From contig CAUYUJ010002750.1 in NCBI GenBank assembly GCA_963575745.1, forward strand, positions 15,001 through 79,000: 64,000 nucleotides of DNA. The letters run 5' to 3'. Shown here piece after piece: positions 30,815-41,861 of this stretch. Made by a program: the position numbers and the translations under genes. This stretch comes from Prorocentrum cordatum. Taxonomy: Eukaryota; Sar; Dinophyceae; Prorocentrales; Prorocentraceae. Each line of letters starts with the position of its first letter. Position 1 is the first letter of the stretch. The notes below the pieces were generated by a model. That model saw only the letters and a program-made list of their open reading frames with translations. It made no database searches and had not been told where the DNA came from.

Positions 30815-30946
30815 GTCCGACTGCCCGTCAGGGCCGTCCAGCATGTAGAAGCTGAAGGCGGCCTCGTCGTCGAGAGGCTGCTCCACCTTGGCCGTCTCCT
30901 CCCGTCGCCGCGCGGCACCGTGAGGCTGGCCGCTCTCGGCTTGCAT
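30815..30946 (-). CDS. Candidate first coding exon of a small nested gene
   Basis: Forty-four codons from ATG (MQAESGQPHGAARRRE ... AAFSFYMLDGPDGQSD), with a good GT donor (GAC|GTGAGC). The sequence immediately before ATG is cggcccttgccag, a pyrimidine-rich AG acceptor. It could be a cis acceptor, or the spliced-leader trans-splice site that dinoflagellate genes use near the start codon. No domain is recognised. The composition is more protein-like than its surroundings, but the case rests on splice signals and codon pattern only. Confidence 0.35.
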
Positions 30947-31807
30947 CTGGCAAGGGCCGGGGGCAGTGTCGCCCTGCGGCCCCTTCCGCGCGCCGTCGGG
31001 CTCGGATCGGGGACCTGCTGGCCCGGGTCAATCCGAGCCCCGGTCAGTCGGGCCCTGCAAGGCCCTGCAAGATCCTGCAGAGTCCTGCTGGATTCTGCAC
31101 CCCAGCCCGGGTGAGTGCGCCCCTGGCCCTGCAGTAGAAGTCAAGAAGTCCACCCCCATAATAACCACCCCGACACGCGAAGTCGTTCAGTGAACGCGCC
31201 CACAGAAGGAATCGAGCAGGGCAGAGATGTTTAGTAAACGCCCAAGGCCGTTTGGTAAACGCCATTTGTCCAGTCCGGGTGGTTTTTCCTCCCTTGATGC
31301 AGGATCCTGCAAGATCAACCGTTCTGCAGACCCCCGTTTGCGTTGACCCTCGTCTCTTGAGCCCCGACGGAACCGAGCAGCGGCCACGCCGCCACCCAGC
31401 GCCCCGTGGCTGGGGCCAACGTGGACGGGCAAGTGCGAGGCCCCGGTGGAGGCGAGCGCGGGCCCCGGCCAGGCGCCCCCCGCGGGGGCGCGCGGGCTCG
31501 TCGCGCCGCGCCCTGTTCCTCCTCCGCCTCAGCTTCCGCTGCCTCCTTCACTACCTACCAGACCCCCCCAACCCAACCCGAAGACCCGAATTTGATGGGT
31601 GGTGACTCCTGTGCCTCCGAGCCTCTGCAGCCTCGAGGAGCTCGGTGCCATCGCCTTGCGCCAAGCTGCAATCCACCGCCATCGCGGGGGCCGGGACACG
31701 GAGAAGGAATGAACTGCTCTCTTTGCCTACCAAGATGGCAGGTCTTTTGGAGAGAGACACGGCGCGCACCTCGCCTGCTTGGCACCCAAGACAAGATTGT
31801 ACCAAAA

Positions 31808-31975
31808 TGGTTACGGATGGTAATGGCGATGGCGATGGTGATGGTGATGGTGATGGGAATGGGGATGGGGATGGGGATGGGGATGATGATGATGATGATG
31901 AGGAGGATGAGGAGGAGGAGGATCAGGAGGAGGAAGAGGAGGAGGAGGAAGATGAGGATGAGGAGGAGAAGTGCA
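31808..31975. repeat. GATGGC / GAT / GGA array
   Basis: gatggcgatggtgatgg-type repeats pass into GAT and GGA triplets, ending 29 bases from exon D. Confidence 0.93.
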
Positions 31976-32003
31976 CAGATCCTTCGTTGCCTCCGGGAGA
32001 CAC

Positions 32004-32039
32004 CTGCGGAGTCACCATGAGCACGGTCACGCCATGCTC
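32004..32039 (-). CDS. Adenylation-domain exon D (36-base microexon)
   Basis: Exactly twelve codons, EHGVTVLMVTPQ, phase 0 at both ends. In relatives this strand (h-x-V-T-v-l-x-x-T-P-x) lies between the A4 region and the VLDLMLD helix of exon E, so it fills the only gap between exons C and E. The donor is CAG|GTGTCT. The acceptor is TCAAG|GAGC, matching the nine bases TCAAGGAGC at the end of exon C. Microexons this short are easily missed by gene callers. The intron sizes are 11.7 kb upstream and 4.2 kb downstream. Confidence 0.75.
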
Positions 32040-32142
32040 CTTGACGGGGGGGCGCGGGCAGCGAGTGGGGCTCAGCCCGCGCCGGCGGACAGAGCGAATA
32101 CCGAGGGGGGGAGGTGAAGCGAGGATTTGGGGAACAAATAAA

Positions 32143-32274
32143 GGGAGGTCCACGCGGATTTCTCGGATCGGCGCTGGTCCCCCCCTGGCGGCGCCTCCAG
32201 TGCCGCCCCGGACGCGCTCCGCGCGCCAGGGAGGGGGGTCCAGCGCCGATCCAAGAGATCCGCGAGGACCTCCC
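32143..32274. mobile_element. MITE-like hairpin family M1, copy 2
   Basis: A 132 bp near-perfect hairpin. The left arm starts gggaggtccacgcggatttc and the right arm ends ggatcggcgctgg in complement, then ccgcgaggacctccc; the arms are about 45 bp each. No ORF. It is the best-preserved copy of M1. Confidence 0.8.
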
Positions 32275-32344
32275 ACAGCTTCCGCTTATGCCGTGATCTG
32301 TTCCCAGCAGGACGGAGGCGAGGGCTGGCGACGGACGAAAGCTT

Positions 32345-32590
32345 GTGTGGTGTGTGGCGTGTGGTGTGTCGTGTGTTGTGTGTTGTGTGTTGTGCGTTGT
32401 GCGTTGTGCGTTGTGCGTTGTGTGTTGTGTGTTGTGTGTTGTGTGTTGTGTGCTGTGTATCTATGTGTGTATATATATGTACATATACATGTGTGTTTGT
32501 GCGCGCGTGTGTGTGTGTGTGTGCGTGTGCGTGTGCGTGTGCGTGTGTGTTGTTGTGTGTGTGTGTGTGTGTCTGTGTTTGTGTGTGGTT
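32345..32590. repeat. GTGTT/GTGCGTT and TG-dinucleotide array
   Basis: gtgtgttgt and gcgttgt words tandemly repeated, then TA and TG runs (32460-32590). Cys/Val-rich frames on the plus strand and Thr/His-rich frames on the minus strand are translations of the repeat. No gene is seen between 32.6 and 33.45 kb, only CTCC-rich then A-rich sequence. Confidence 0.92.
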
Positions 32591-33454
32591 GTGCAACTGT
32601 TCTTGTTCGGGCTCCCTCCCTCCCTCCCGCACTCCTCCGCCTCCCTCCTCCGATCGCTCCCTCCATCCAAGGACCTTCCACATCTGCCTTTGCTTTCCAC
32701 TGCGCTCCTCTGCCCCTCCCGTCCCCCTTCCCTCCCCAGACTTCCGACGATTCCAGTTCTTTCCCACGCGCGGTCCTAGAGGTCCCGACCCTTCCCCCAA
32801 AGGTAGTGTTCGTCCCGACTCCCTGCTTGATGGCCCTGGTGGTTGCTGTTGTTGTTGTCGTCGTCGTCGTTGTTGATGTTGTTGCTGTTGAACATTATTT
32901 CTTCTAAAGAATAATTATTGTTGGGACCACTGGTGCACGGCGCCCCCGCCGCGCCTAGGCCGCAGCGACATTTTCATCATTTTCGTGAGGAAGTCTCAGG
33001 TAAAACGATGTGATCCAAATCCGGTTGTTTTGTTACGGCCCGCTTTCCCTTGCAAAAAATAAGCGAAAGTGGACATTTCTTGTTCTAACATAACCAAACT
33101 TCAAGAACCCCTTGCAAAAAAAAAAAAAGGTAAAGTGGACATTCGCGCGCGCAAGACGAAATCCTTCCAAAACCTTAGTTTTCGTAGCGATTTTAATATA
33201 AAAACATCAAAGAACTTTTTTTTTCAAAAAAAAAATCAAAATTTCATCCCGCGCGCTCTTGCGGATTCGTAGGAAACCCAACACTTTTTAAACATTTCTG
33301 TCAAACGGGCTTTTGCGAGCAACTTTTTCGAACTTCTGCAACAACGGTTGCGCACCTGCCAGGGCCATCATCCCTGTCAAATAATACCATGCGGGACACA
33401 TTCGTTTTTTCTTCGCGCGCGCACGCCGTCGTCGTCGGCCGCGGGGCCCTGAAT

Positions 33455-33651
33455 AGTAGCCACGGTCGTCCGCATGCCACGAAGTGAAGTGTCCGAACGT
33501 CATAGGGCGGGAAGCTGGGTGTGGGCGGTGGCGAAGAGTCGTCTGGAAATTTGGTAGAGCTTGAACCGGCCCCCCCACAAAGTGGGGGTATTGCCCGCCT
33601 CCTATGAAAACCCTGGCACTGATGAGAACGGAGTGTCCCCACGTGCTAGTA

Positions 33652-33684
<33 letters not shown>

Positions 33685-33960
33685 GCTAGATAACTCCCTG
33701 CTCAGCCAAGGGTGCCTCTTCCCCTTCGTTCGCCGGAATTGATCCAGCGGCCACGAGCGCGACCACGGGTGCTGCCAGTAATCCCCCCGCCCCTGTGGGC
33801 GTGAGTGGTTCAGAGCGTTTCCTCTTCCACACCCCCTTCTTCCCCCTCGGGGAAGGTTTATCCCTTCCCCTACCCCCTACCCTTGCGTCTGGAAGGGGGG
33901 GGCTCGAGGGGTTAGAGCGCCCAAATCGGCCTCGGCGAGAGGGCAAACATCACCGGTGAT
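33455..33960. repeat. Direct repeat D1, left copy
   Basis: Near identical (over 95% by eye) to 34707-35206, from the block ccacgaagtgaagtgtccg to caaacatcaccggtgat. The internal (GTT)n is 12 units here and about 7 there. Both copies keep an 86-codon minus frame (MPSRRGRFGR...); a plus frame (SAKGASSPSFAGIDPAATSA) is also open and equally plausible. Confidence 0.88.
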
Positions 33961-34561
33961 AGTCTTGGTCCATGTCATTACTCAGCGACAGTCTTGGTCC
34001 ATGTCATTACTCACCAGTATCCAAGCCACCTACAAGAAGCAGTATAATCTGACAGATTTTGCGTTTTGGGTGTGCTACGGGAGTTGGTCCGCTTGCGAGG
34101 CCTGCGGTTCGTTCTTCTTCAATGACGAGTATTTCTCGAACCGTGTATATCAGGATCGTAGCACGTCGGAACAACCAGACATGCTGGCGGCGTATCGTCG
34201 GCAAGTACCGCAGGACCCGGTGGTGCACGCCTGTGGCCAAGTTGGTATATCTTCGAGATGGTGGTATAAGCCAGGCATGTACACGCCTGTGGTTGCCAGC
34301 TGCCCTTGCTGTTCTGGTAAAGAGAGTCCTCTCGAGAAGTTCAACCGCCGTATGCAGAACCATGGGCAGGCCCTCAAGGTTGCAAAGACGTCGGAGTTGT
34401 ATAGGATCCCCTTGGCGACGAAGTCGGGCTACGAGGCAAAGGAGTGTATCACATGGCCTGAACAACAACCACAGAACAAGAATGAACATGTATCGTCTCG
34501 CAACAACGGAAACAAGTCCTGTGGTATGCTGGCGCCACGCACGTGGTACCACTCAAAATAA
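33956..34561 (+). CDS. Cys-rich ORF between direct repeats (possible transposon protein fragment)
   Basis: A 201-codon frame: YKKQYNLTDFAFWVCYGSW then ACEACGSFFFNDEYFSN, QVPQDPVVHACGQ and SCPCCSGKE, ending KECITWPEQQPQNKNEHV. Paired Cys (CEAC, CPCC) suggests zinc binding. The layout (Cys-rich block followed by ...ECITWP) recalls the N-terminal part of Helitron-like proteins common in dinoflagellate genomes, but this is an impression from memory, not a match. The frame starts inside the end of D1, and the downstream stop precedes the second D1 copy. Confidence 0.4.
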   Translation: MIVLVHVITQRQSWSMSLLTSIQATYKKQYNLTDFAFWVCYGSWSACEACGSFFFNDEYFSNRVYQDRSTSEQPDMLAAYRRQVPQDPVVHACGQVGISSRWWYKPGMYTPVVASCPCCSGKESPLEKFNRRMQNHGQALKVAKTSELYRIPLATKSGYEAKECITWPEQQPQNKNEHVSSRNNGNKSCGMLAPRTWYHSK

Positions 34562-34706
34562 GTGTCTTCGCTTGTGTGGTACAGAAACGGAAAAACGTCG
34601 GAAAACGGTACAGGTGTCCAGTGTTGGAACAGGGGGGAAAGTCGTATACTAAGCTAGCTTCCACAACATGTTACCACAACAAGTCACTGTACCCATGCGC
34701 CAGTGT

Positions 34707-35206
34707 AGTAGCCAAGGTCGTTCGCAGGCCACGAAGTGAAGTGTCCGTCCGAACGTCATAGGGCGGGAAGCTGGGTGTGGGTGGTGGCGAAGAGTCGTTT
34801 GGAAACTTGGTAGAGCTTGAACCGGCCCCCCCACAAAGTGGGGATATTGCCCGCCTCCTATGAAAACCCTGGCACTGGTGAGAACGGAGTGTCCCCAGTC
34901 TTAAATGATTGTTGTTGTTGTTGTTGTTGCTAGATAACTCCCTGCTCAGCCAAGGGTGCCTCTTCCCCTTCGTTCGCCGGAATTGATCCAGCGGCCACGA
35001 GCGCGACCACGGGTGCTGCCAGTAATCCCCCCACCCCTGTGGGCGTGAGTGGTTCAGAGCGTTTCCTCTTCCACACCCCCTTCTTCCCCCTCGGGGAAGG
35101 TTTATCCCTTCCCCTACCCCCTACCCTTGCGTCTGGAAGGGGGGGGCTCGAGGGGTTAAAGCGCCCAAAACGGCCTCGGCGAGAGGGCAAACATCACCGG
35201 TGATAC
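34707..35206. repeat. Direct repeat D1, right copy
   Basis: Second copy of the 0.5 kb block, 1.25 kb from the first. With the Cys-rich ORF between them the arrangement is a 1.25 kb tandem duplication, or two solo ends of one element. Confidence 0.88.
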
Positions 35207-35261
35207 TAAAGTTTGGGCCACATGTTGGATCATGTTGGCCTCCTGTGGGGGGGGACCCAAG

Positions 35262-35450
35262 TTTAGAGCCTCCAAGAGGCCCCAGAGAGACTCCCAAGAG
35301 ACCCACCCGAGGCCCGACGAGGCTCCCCTGAAGCACCCAAGAAGCTTCAAGAGGCCCCCAGGACCGTCACGAGGCCCCCAAGTGGCCTACAAGACGCTCT
35401 CAAGAGACATCCGAAGAAACCCCAAGAAGCATCCAAGAGCCCTCTGGCCT
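35262..35450. repeat. Degenerate decamer repeat (CAAGAGGCCC type)
   Basis: About 18 imperfect ~10 bp words: ccaagaggcc, ccaagagacc, cgaggctccc, caagaagctt. Followed by a TCC tract (35462-35550). From 35.57 to 36.06 kb the sequence is GC-rich, without a supported gene. Confidence 0.65.
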
Positions 35451-36073
35451 TTCTGCTCGCCCTCCTCCTCCTCCTCCTCCTCTTCTTCCTCCCCCTCCTT
35501 CCCCCCCTCCTTCTCTGGTTCATCCCCTGGTTCCTCCTCCATCCCCCTCCTCTTTTAGCAACATCTCTGCACACGCAAGGGCCTGTTTGCCAGCCCGCGC
35601 CATTGGCGCCTCCCGCGCCGCCCTCCCCACCCCCGCCTCCCCGCCCAGCCCGGCCGTGCCGAGGCGCCGCCGCCCAAACGGATCGTCGGCGGCCAGGCAG
35701 GCTGGGCACCCGCGCGCCAAGGCCCGAGCCACGTGTGCCTTGCGCGCCCTGTGCGGGCACCGCGGCGTGCAACCTTCGCGCCTCGCGGGCGCTCTGGCTG
35801 CCGCGCGGCGGCCGCACGCCGCTATTGCTCACCGACGTTCGCCATTGATAGACGGAACGCACGCAATCACTGCACACATGCCTACGCACAGGGTTCTTCG
35901 GATAAATCATGAAGCCGAGCCCCTTGCTTGGCCCACCAGTCAACAGCCTTGGATCCAGCAGTGAGACCCGCGAGCGATCATCCATGCCTTCAGAGACTTC
36001 TTGGCGGGCCTTTACTTTAAGCAGGGGGGGCACAACTACACTGCCTGACTACCCGACTCACTACCCTCCAGAA

Positions 36074-37012
36074 AAGTAATGGGGGGGAACGATTAAAACA
36101 AATTTTCTGGGGCGGGCGATTAAACAAATTGTTTCGCGGGCCGCCTCGCCCTCGCAATAGCGGGGGGGGCAGGGCAGGCAGACGGGGGGCTGACAATCCC
36201 GGGTCGCCTGAAGGCCAGGGGGGGGGCATGGGGTGGCGACCCAGCGCGCGGGGGCCAGGGGGTGGACGGGGTGATTTTTCAGGGCGAGCTCGTCGTCCTC
36301 CACCTCGTTTTCCTCGTCCTCCTCCTCCTCGTCCTCCTCCTCCTCCGCCTCCTCCTTGTCTTCCTCCTCCTCCTCCTCCTCCTGCTCCTCCTCCTCGTCC
36401 TCGTCCTCGTCCTCGTCGTCCTCCTCCTCCTCCTCCTCCTCCTCCTCCTCCTCGTCCTCCTCCTCCTCCTCCTCCTCCTCCTCCTCCTCCTCTTCGTTCT
36501 CCTCCTCCTCCCCGTCCTCCTCCTCGTCCTCCTCCTTTTCCTCCTCCTTCTTCCCTCCCTTTCCTCCCCCCCTTCCTCTTCCTCCTCCTCCTCCTCCTCC
36601 TCCTCCTCCTCCTCCTCCTCCGCCTCCTCCTCCCTCCTCCCCCTCCTCCTCCTCATCCCCCACCTCCCAATCGCCGCGGCCGTCCACAAGGACGACCGGC
36701 GGCCGTCCGCAAGGACGAGGCTGATCAAGCGCCTCTTCGAAAACCCCTTCCCTCAACTACTCCCTAATTACCCCGTCCCCCCTCCGCAATCCTCCCCCCG
36801 CGGCCGCTGGTGATCAAGCGAGCGAAGGAGGACGAATGGAAAATCAATTCCCCCAAAAGGGGCAAAAGCAAACTCCAGGGGGCGGACGATAAAAAAACAG
36901 CTTCAGGCGGCTGAATTCTATTAGTCCGCCCCACTCAATCATTTTGGGGGGTCCGGGGGGGGAGGGGGGGGGCGTTTTTTTTTAATCGTTTCCCTCCATT
37001 ACTTAGAGGAGC
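36074..37012. mobile_element. Terminal-inverted-repeat element carrying a TCC array
   Basis: The left end gtaatgggggggaacgatta is the near reverse complement of the right end taatcgtttccctccattac. Both are followed inward by G/C homopolymers and a second short gattaaa(c)aaa word on the left. The interior is mostly a TCC/CTC/TCG array (36290-36660) and no transposase. It is probably a non-autonomous DNA element. Confidence 0.5.
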
Positions 37013-37049
37013 CTCCAAGAGCACGAGGATGATGACCCAGCAAACAGAG

Positions 37050-37930
37050 CCTTATCCTCCTCCTCCTCCCTCCTCCTCCTCCTCCTCCTCCTCCTCCTCC
37101 TCCTCCTCCCCTCCTCCTCCTCCTCCCCTCTCCTCCTCCTCCTCCTCCTCCTCCTCCTCCTCCTCCTCCTCCACCTCCTCCTCCTCCTCCTCCTCCTCCC
37201 CTCCTCCTCTCCTCCTCCCCTCCGCCTCTTCCTCCTCCTCCTCCTCCTCCTCCTCCTCCCTCCCTCTTCCTCCTACTCCTCCCCCTCCTCCTCCACGTGC
37301 TCCTCCTCCTCCCCCTCCTCCTCCTCCTGTTCCTCCTCCTCCTCTTCTTATTATTCTTATTCTTCTTCTTATTATTATTCTTCTTATTATTATTATTCTT
37401 ATTATTATTTTTCTTATTATTATTCTTCTTCTTCTTCTTATGAGCATTATTATTATTCTTGGTATTCGTATTATTCTTCTTATGTTTACTATTATTAATA
37501 TTATTATTCTTATTTGTCGTATTATTATTACTATTATTATATTTATTAATATTATTATTCGTATTAGTATTCTTTTTCATATTAGTATTAGTAATATCAT
37601 TATTATTATTATTCGTATTAGTTGTCTTCTTCTTATTCGTATTATTAGTATTCTTCCTCTTATTATTAGTATTCGTCTTACTATTTTTCTTATTTTTCTT
37701 GTTCTTCTTCTTCTTCTTCTTCTTATTCTTCGTCCTCCTCCTCCTCCTCCTCCCTCTTCCTCCTCCTCCTCCTCCTCCTCCCCTTCCCCCTCCCTCCCCC
37801 TCCCCCCCCCCTCCTCCTCTTTTTCTTCCTCCTCCTCCTCCTCCTCCTCCTCCTCCTCCTCCTCCTCTTCCTCCTCCTCCTCCTCCTCTTCCTCCTCCTC
37901 CCCCTCCCCCCCCCTCCCCCTCCTGGTAAT
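37050..37930. repeat. TCC, then TTA/TTC, then TCC arrays
   Basis: TCC at 37050-37345, AT-rich TTATTATTC arrays at 37345-37730, and TCC again to 37925. The plus strand is nearly all pyrimidine except in the TTA section. Confidence 0.95.
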
Positions 37931-37939
37931 TATCATCTC

Positions 37940-38860
37940 GGCTCAAGTCAACTGCCGCTGGGCCGTCAGCCCGCCGCCCGACCGATACCTGGTAGGACGC
38001 CCGCGCTGCCAAGGCGGCGCTGGAGGCCACGCGCGGCGCGCACGGCGTGGTTTTGGCGACGCATGCGGTGGCCGGGCTGGCGGGCGGCCAGCGGGAGGCT
38101 TTGCGACTCATCCGCGCCGCCGAAGGCCTCCTCCGAGCGGCGGTCGCCGTGATGGCGACGCCCCCCGCGCCCGCCCCGCCCCAGACGGCGGCGATCGCGC
38201 CCGCGACGCCACCCGCGTGGGCGTGGCGGGAAGGCGGGCGACGGGAATAACACAGAGGTAGCCGTGAGCGGGTGCGGGGCGGCGGAGGGAGCTGAGCGGG
38301 GCGCTGCGGCCCCCGCCTCGCCGCTGGCGCCTGACGAGCGGGCGGATGCGCTGCCAATCGTCGCGAATGCCAACGGCCAGGGCAAGGGCGCAGGCAAGGA
38401 CAAGGTGGTGCCTGGCTCCCCTGCAGCGCGGGCCGCCCGCGGCGCGGCCGCGCTCGAGCTGGTGAAGCCCCCCGTCGCGACGGCCAGCGGCGGCTCGGAG
38501 GGTGTCGACGGCATCGGCGCGGGCGACCTCTCGGTGCTGCAGGGCCGGCTGGCGAGCCGAGCGAACGTTGGCCGCCCTCCTGGAGGTCGGCCGGGCGCTG
38601 CGGGCACGGCGCCCACGATGGAGCTGGACGCGCGGGGGCGCGCGCGCGCGCGGGGCGCTCGCGCACCTGCCTGGACGTGCGGGCTCTTCCCCCCCGTGGC
38701 CCACGTCGTAGAGGAGGTCGCGAACGTTGGCCGCGCTCCGCGTGCTCCTCCGCGCGGCCGGAAGGCCCAGGACTGGCCAGTGGAAGTGGAAATGGAAGCC
38801 GCTGCGCCCCCGAGGGGGCCCGCGAGGGGCGCAGCGCTGCTCGTGCCGCTCATAGCTTCA
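37940..38860. other. GC-rich block with long overlapping frames on both strands
   Basis: About 900 bases of ~72% GC. Open frames exist on both strands, for example an Ala-rich plus frame near 38.0-38.25 kb (EATRGAHGVVLATHAVAGLA) and another at 38264-38863. A minus frame spans 38928-37966. High GC lengthens frames on every strand, so none is called a gene. It adjoins the 3' end of LINE-B and could be a LINE or gag relic. Confidence 0.4.
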
Positions 38861-39019
38861 TGAACCACGCGGCGAAATTCTCGACTCTGGATGACCACCA
38901 ATCCCGGTCCAGCGCCTGATTGGTCCAAGAATCGACGTCGTTCTCTGCAGTGAAACGCCGGACAACGTGCGCCACGCGCAGTCTGCTACCGATTTGTCCC
39001 GTCAGAATCCCGCCACTCA

Positions 39020-40330
39020 ATCACCTAGCGCACCCAAATTGAAATGCTCATTCTGGCAAGGTGCCCTGCCCACAACCATTTATTCCGGGCGCGCTCCTCT
39101 ACCCCGTCTCTCACTCCGGCCTCCCGCGCCTTCGCGCGAGTTCTCCTTCCGCCCGAGCATGTTATGTTGAACTGTTCGCAACCGCTGCATTTCCTCCACT
39201 CGCGGCGTCCAGGAATGCGATCCATGGAGTACTGCGCTGCCCGCCGTGGCGTCGAAGAGACGCAGGCGCCTGTTGATCGAGACATTCGGGCTGAGCGGCA
39301 GGCGCTTCAAAGCCCAGAATTCCCGCCACCCAAATGCCAACCCGTGATCGATCTCAGGCTTCGTTGGGTCCGCGGGTGACGCCGATCTGCCTAGCGCCTC
39401 CAGGCACTCCGACTTCTCTAAGACTTGCAAGGAAAAGCCGTCTTCTAAAACAGCGCCCCCCCGTCTTGCCCAGCCCAGGATATCCGTCTGTGCTTCGCAA
39501 TTGGTGGGGCGCAAGCACAGGCCACGAAGCAGCAACAGACGTCGTAACTCCAACGCCATTCTCTCGAGCGAAAGCCAAGACCGCGCCACCAAACTAACGT
39601 CGCCAGCGAAGGCGACGCGGGCGAGCCGCTTGCCGCCCAATCCCCGCCCAACCTCCGTGCCGCATCCTCTTCGTTGCCACGTTGCCTGCGCTTCTGTCAA
39701 AACCTGCGCCATCACGAGGTTGAACAATGCCGGGGAAAGCGGGTCGCCTTTACGCACGCCGCGTTGAACCTGAAATCGGCGACTCTCCACGCCTGGCCAC
39801 AGCTGCGCTCGCGCGCCCCCGTGCCCAGGTAAAGCTCGCGCAACACCTTTACGACAGAGACGTCTATATTGGCAGACAACAGAGAGTCGAACAGTTCGTC
39901 GTGATGCACCTTGCCAATCGCCTTCTCTACGTCAAGTGCTGCCAACCTCAAGTCTCCTCCCCGCTCGGCAGATTTTTCCACCACCGTGCGCAGCACGTGT
40001 GCCGCATCATCGCAACCACGCCCATTGCGGAAAATGCGCTGTTCCTCCTGAAGCCTGTTCTCCACAACAGGTTGAATACGGAAATATAACACTGTACTGA
40101 CTAGTTCTGACATGACAGGTACAAGTGGCATTGGCCTGTAGTTTTTTTTATCCCGAACGCTCCCCTGTCTTGAATATCACTGACAGCTTGCGGGCGATCT
40201 TCCATTCCACGGGAGGCCCCATGCGCCCCGTAAGAATATCACAAAAGTAACCCGCAATAGTTCCAAAAGTGCAGCGCGCCCTGTCTGTAGCACCTCGGAC
40301 ACGAGGCCGTCGCCTGCACAAGTTCGTCAT
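39020..40330 (-). pseudogene. LINE-B reverse transcriptase
   Basis: Frames from 40330 down to 39080 hold GPPVEWKIARKLSVIFKTG (start of palm), LRLAALDVEKAIGKVHHDEL (the D-V-x-K-A-F-D block), FQVQRGVRKGDPLSPALFN (the Q-G-x-R-Q-G-D-P-L-S-P block) and RVAFAGDVSLVARS, where the catalytic F-A-D-D should stand. The second Asp pair reads A-G-D, so one catalytic Asp is lost. Frame changes occur near 40.13 and 39.78 kb. The tail WLWAGHLARM is a typical LINE C-terminal signature. Confidence 0.78.
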
Positions 40331-40499
40331 TTTGTTTTTTCATCTTGCGTGGGCCAGCTGTGAGCTCTTCTACGGTTAACCAGGGTACCAAGCCATCCAA
40401 CTCCTGCTCTTCCAGGCCCTCCGCGCGGGCGCCCTTGTACAGCGCTTCGTAAAAGTCCGCAAATGCCTCGGCGACCCCTCCACTGTCTGCGACTCGCAC

Positions 40500-41843
40500 T
40501 CCGTCGTTATTTGTCACTGCTGCGATCCTTTCCTCGAATGCATTTGCCCTTCTCTGCCAAATATTCTATTTCTCGCCCCTGTCGCAGCCGTCGCTGTCGT
40601 CGCAAAGCCCTCCGAAGCTTCCTCGATATCTCCCGCCGGGCGGCCGGGCACGTCGCCGCCCGCCTTTCGAAGAACATCTGCTGCACCTCCTCGGAATGAA
40701 CGCGTGGAGGGTGGCTGTTGCAGGAGCGACTTGACCTCGCGACCGCCACCGCTAAACCCTTCACATCTGTAAAGCCAGAGTGTCTTCCAGAATAAAGCCT
40801 TCGCCGGCAAGTCGCGGTACCCCGTCGAATTGCCGTCGCCATCCAGCCCCGGCGCCCACCCTCTCATCCTTCGCCCCCATCGCTGCTCTCAGTGGCGGTG
40901 CGTAGATGCATGCTACTCCAGCGAATATCGCTCTGTGATCCGATTTGCCCTCCAACTGTCTCCAAACGCCCGCGTCGTGAACGAGCTCGGCGCGCGCGGT
41001 CGACTAGCAAATGATCTATTTATCGCAGTTCTCATGCGCTCCATAATCTGCGCGCCCAAGTGCTGCCCCACTCCCGCCCCAACAATCCCGCCGCGGAAAT
41101 ACAACGAGCACTATGTAACCAATGACTGAATCGATGCCCCCGCCCATTCCGGCTCCCGTGCCCAAAATGTCATACTACTTGGGGCTCGTCGCGCGCTAGT
41201 CGTTTCCCCAGCACTGCGTTCGCGTCATACGCCTGCCACTACCCCCCCCCCCGCCCCACGCGCACTGAATGCGGCCTTCTCCAATTCAACCAAGCCCTCC
41301 TCGAACTCTTCGTCCGTGGCTCCAGAATTGCGCAAGTGGGAAATTACAAAACGAATGCGCGAACCAGGCAAGTCGCCATCGACGTAACATAATGTAGCAG
41401 TAGGGGCATTGAAACGTGCATCAACACCTCGTTGTACCCAGCGCTCGTGCAGCAGCACACCCACGCGTCTCTTAGTAGAAGCCTCCTTCGAAGAAAACTA
41501 TCACTGACCTGACTCCAAAACCTTTTTCAGTTGGATGCTCCGCGCGAGGCCCCTCTTGGTACAAACGAATATCCCACGCTGGCCCCTCGTCAAGCAGATC
41601 AGCAACATCCTGCATGCACCCATCCTCCATTCCACGCGCATCCCATGAAATAGTAACGAAACAATCATGTACTGACATGTCGCCTGGCCCCGTCTCCCCC
41701 CCGCTCTCTGAAATTTCAGCCTGGCCAGGCGTCCCAGGCTTCATCCTTCCAGCGCGTTGGAGTAGCGTCACCGGCACGTCGCCGCACACATTGGCATATG
41801 CTCCTCCGCCTCCTCCCTGGGGCCCACCGGCCCCTACCTCCAC
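40500..41843 (-). pseudogene. LINE-B endonuclease
   Basis: FVTISWDARGMEDGCMQDV at 41.75 kb resembles the N-terminal strand of LINE endonucleases (normally T-W-N-x-R-G). VLLHERWVQRGVDARF and CYVDGDLPGSRIRFVISHL follow at 41.46-41.3 kb, and MEGKSDHRAIFAGV (the S-D-H catalytic block) at about 40.94 kb. The domain is cut into at least four frames. KSDH is intact. Confidence 0.6.
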
Positions 41844-41861
41844 CTTCGTGTCCTCCTCCGC

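Noticed and set aside
32343-32876. Cys/Val-rich plus-strand frames of 140-420 codons
   Set aside because: They are translations of GTGTT and TG repeats.
33686-35190. Two near-identical 86-codon minus ORFs as conserved genes
   Set aside because: They lie in a recent duplication, so identity says nothing about selection; the plus strand is also open.
38264-38863. 200-codon Ala-rich plus-strand ORF
   Set aside because: The block is ~72% GC and all strands have long frames; no motif, start context or splice signal singles this one out.
37966-38928. 320-codon minus-strand ORF in the same GC-rich block
   Set aside because: Same reason as above; its first part overlaps the LINE-B C-terminal tail in another frame.
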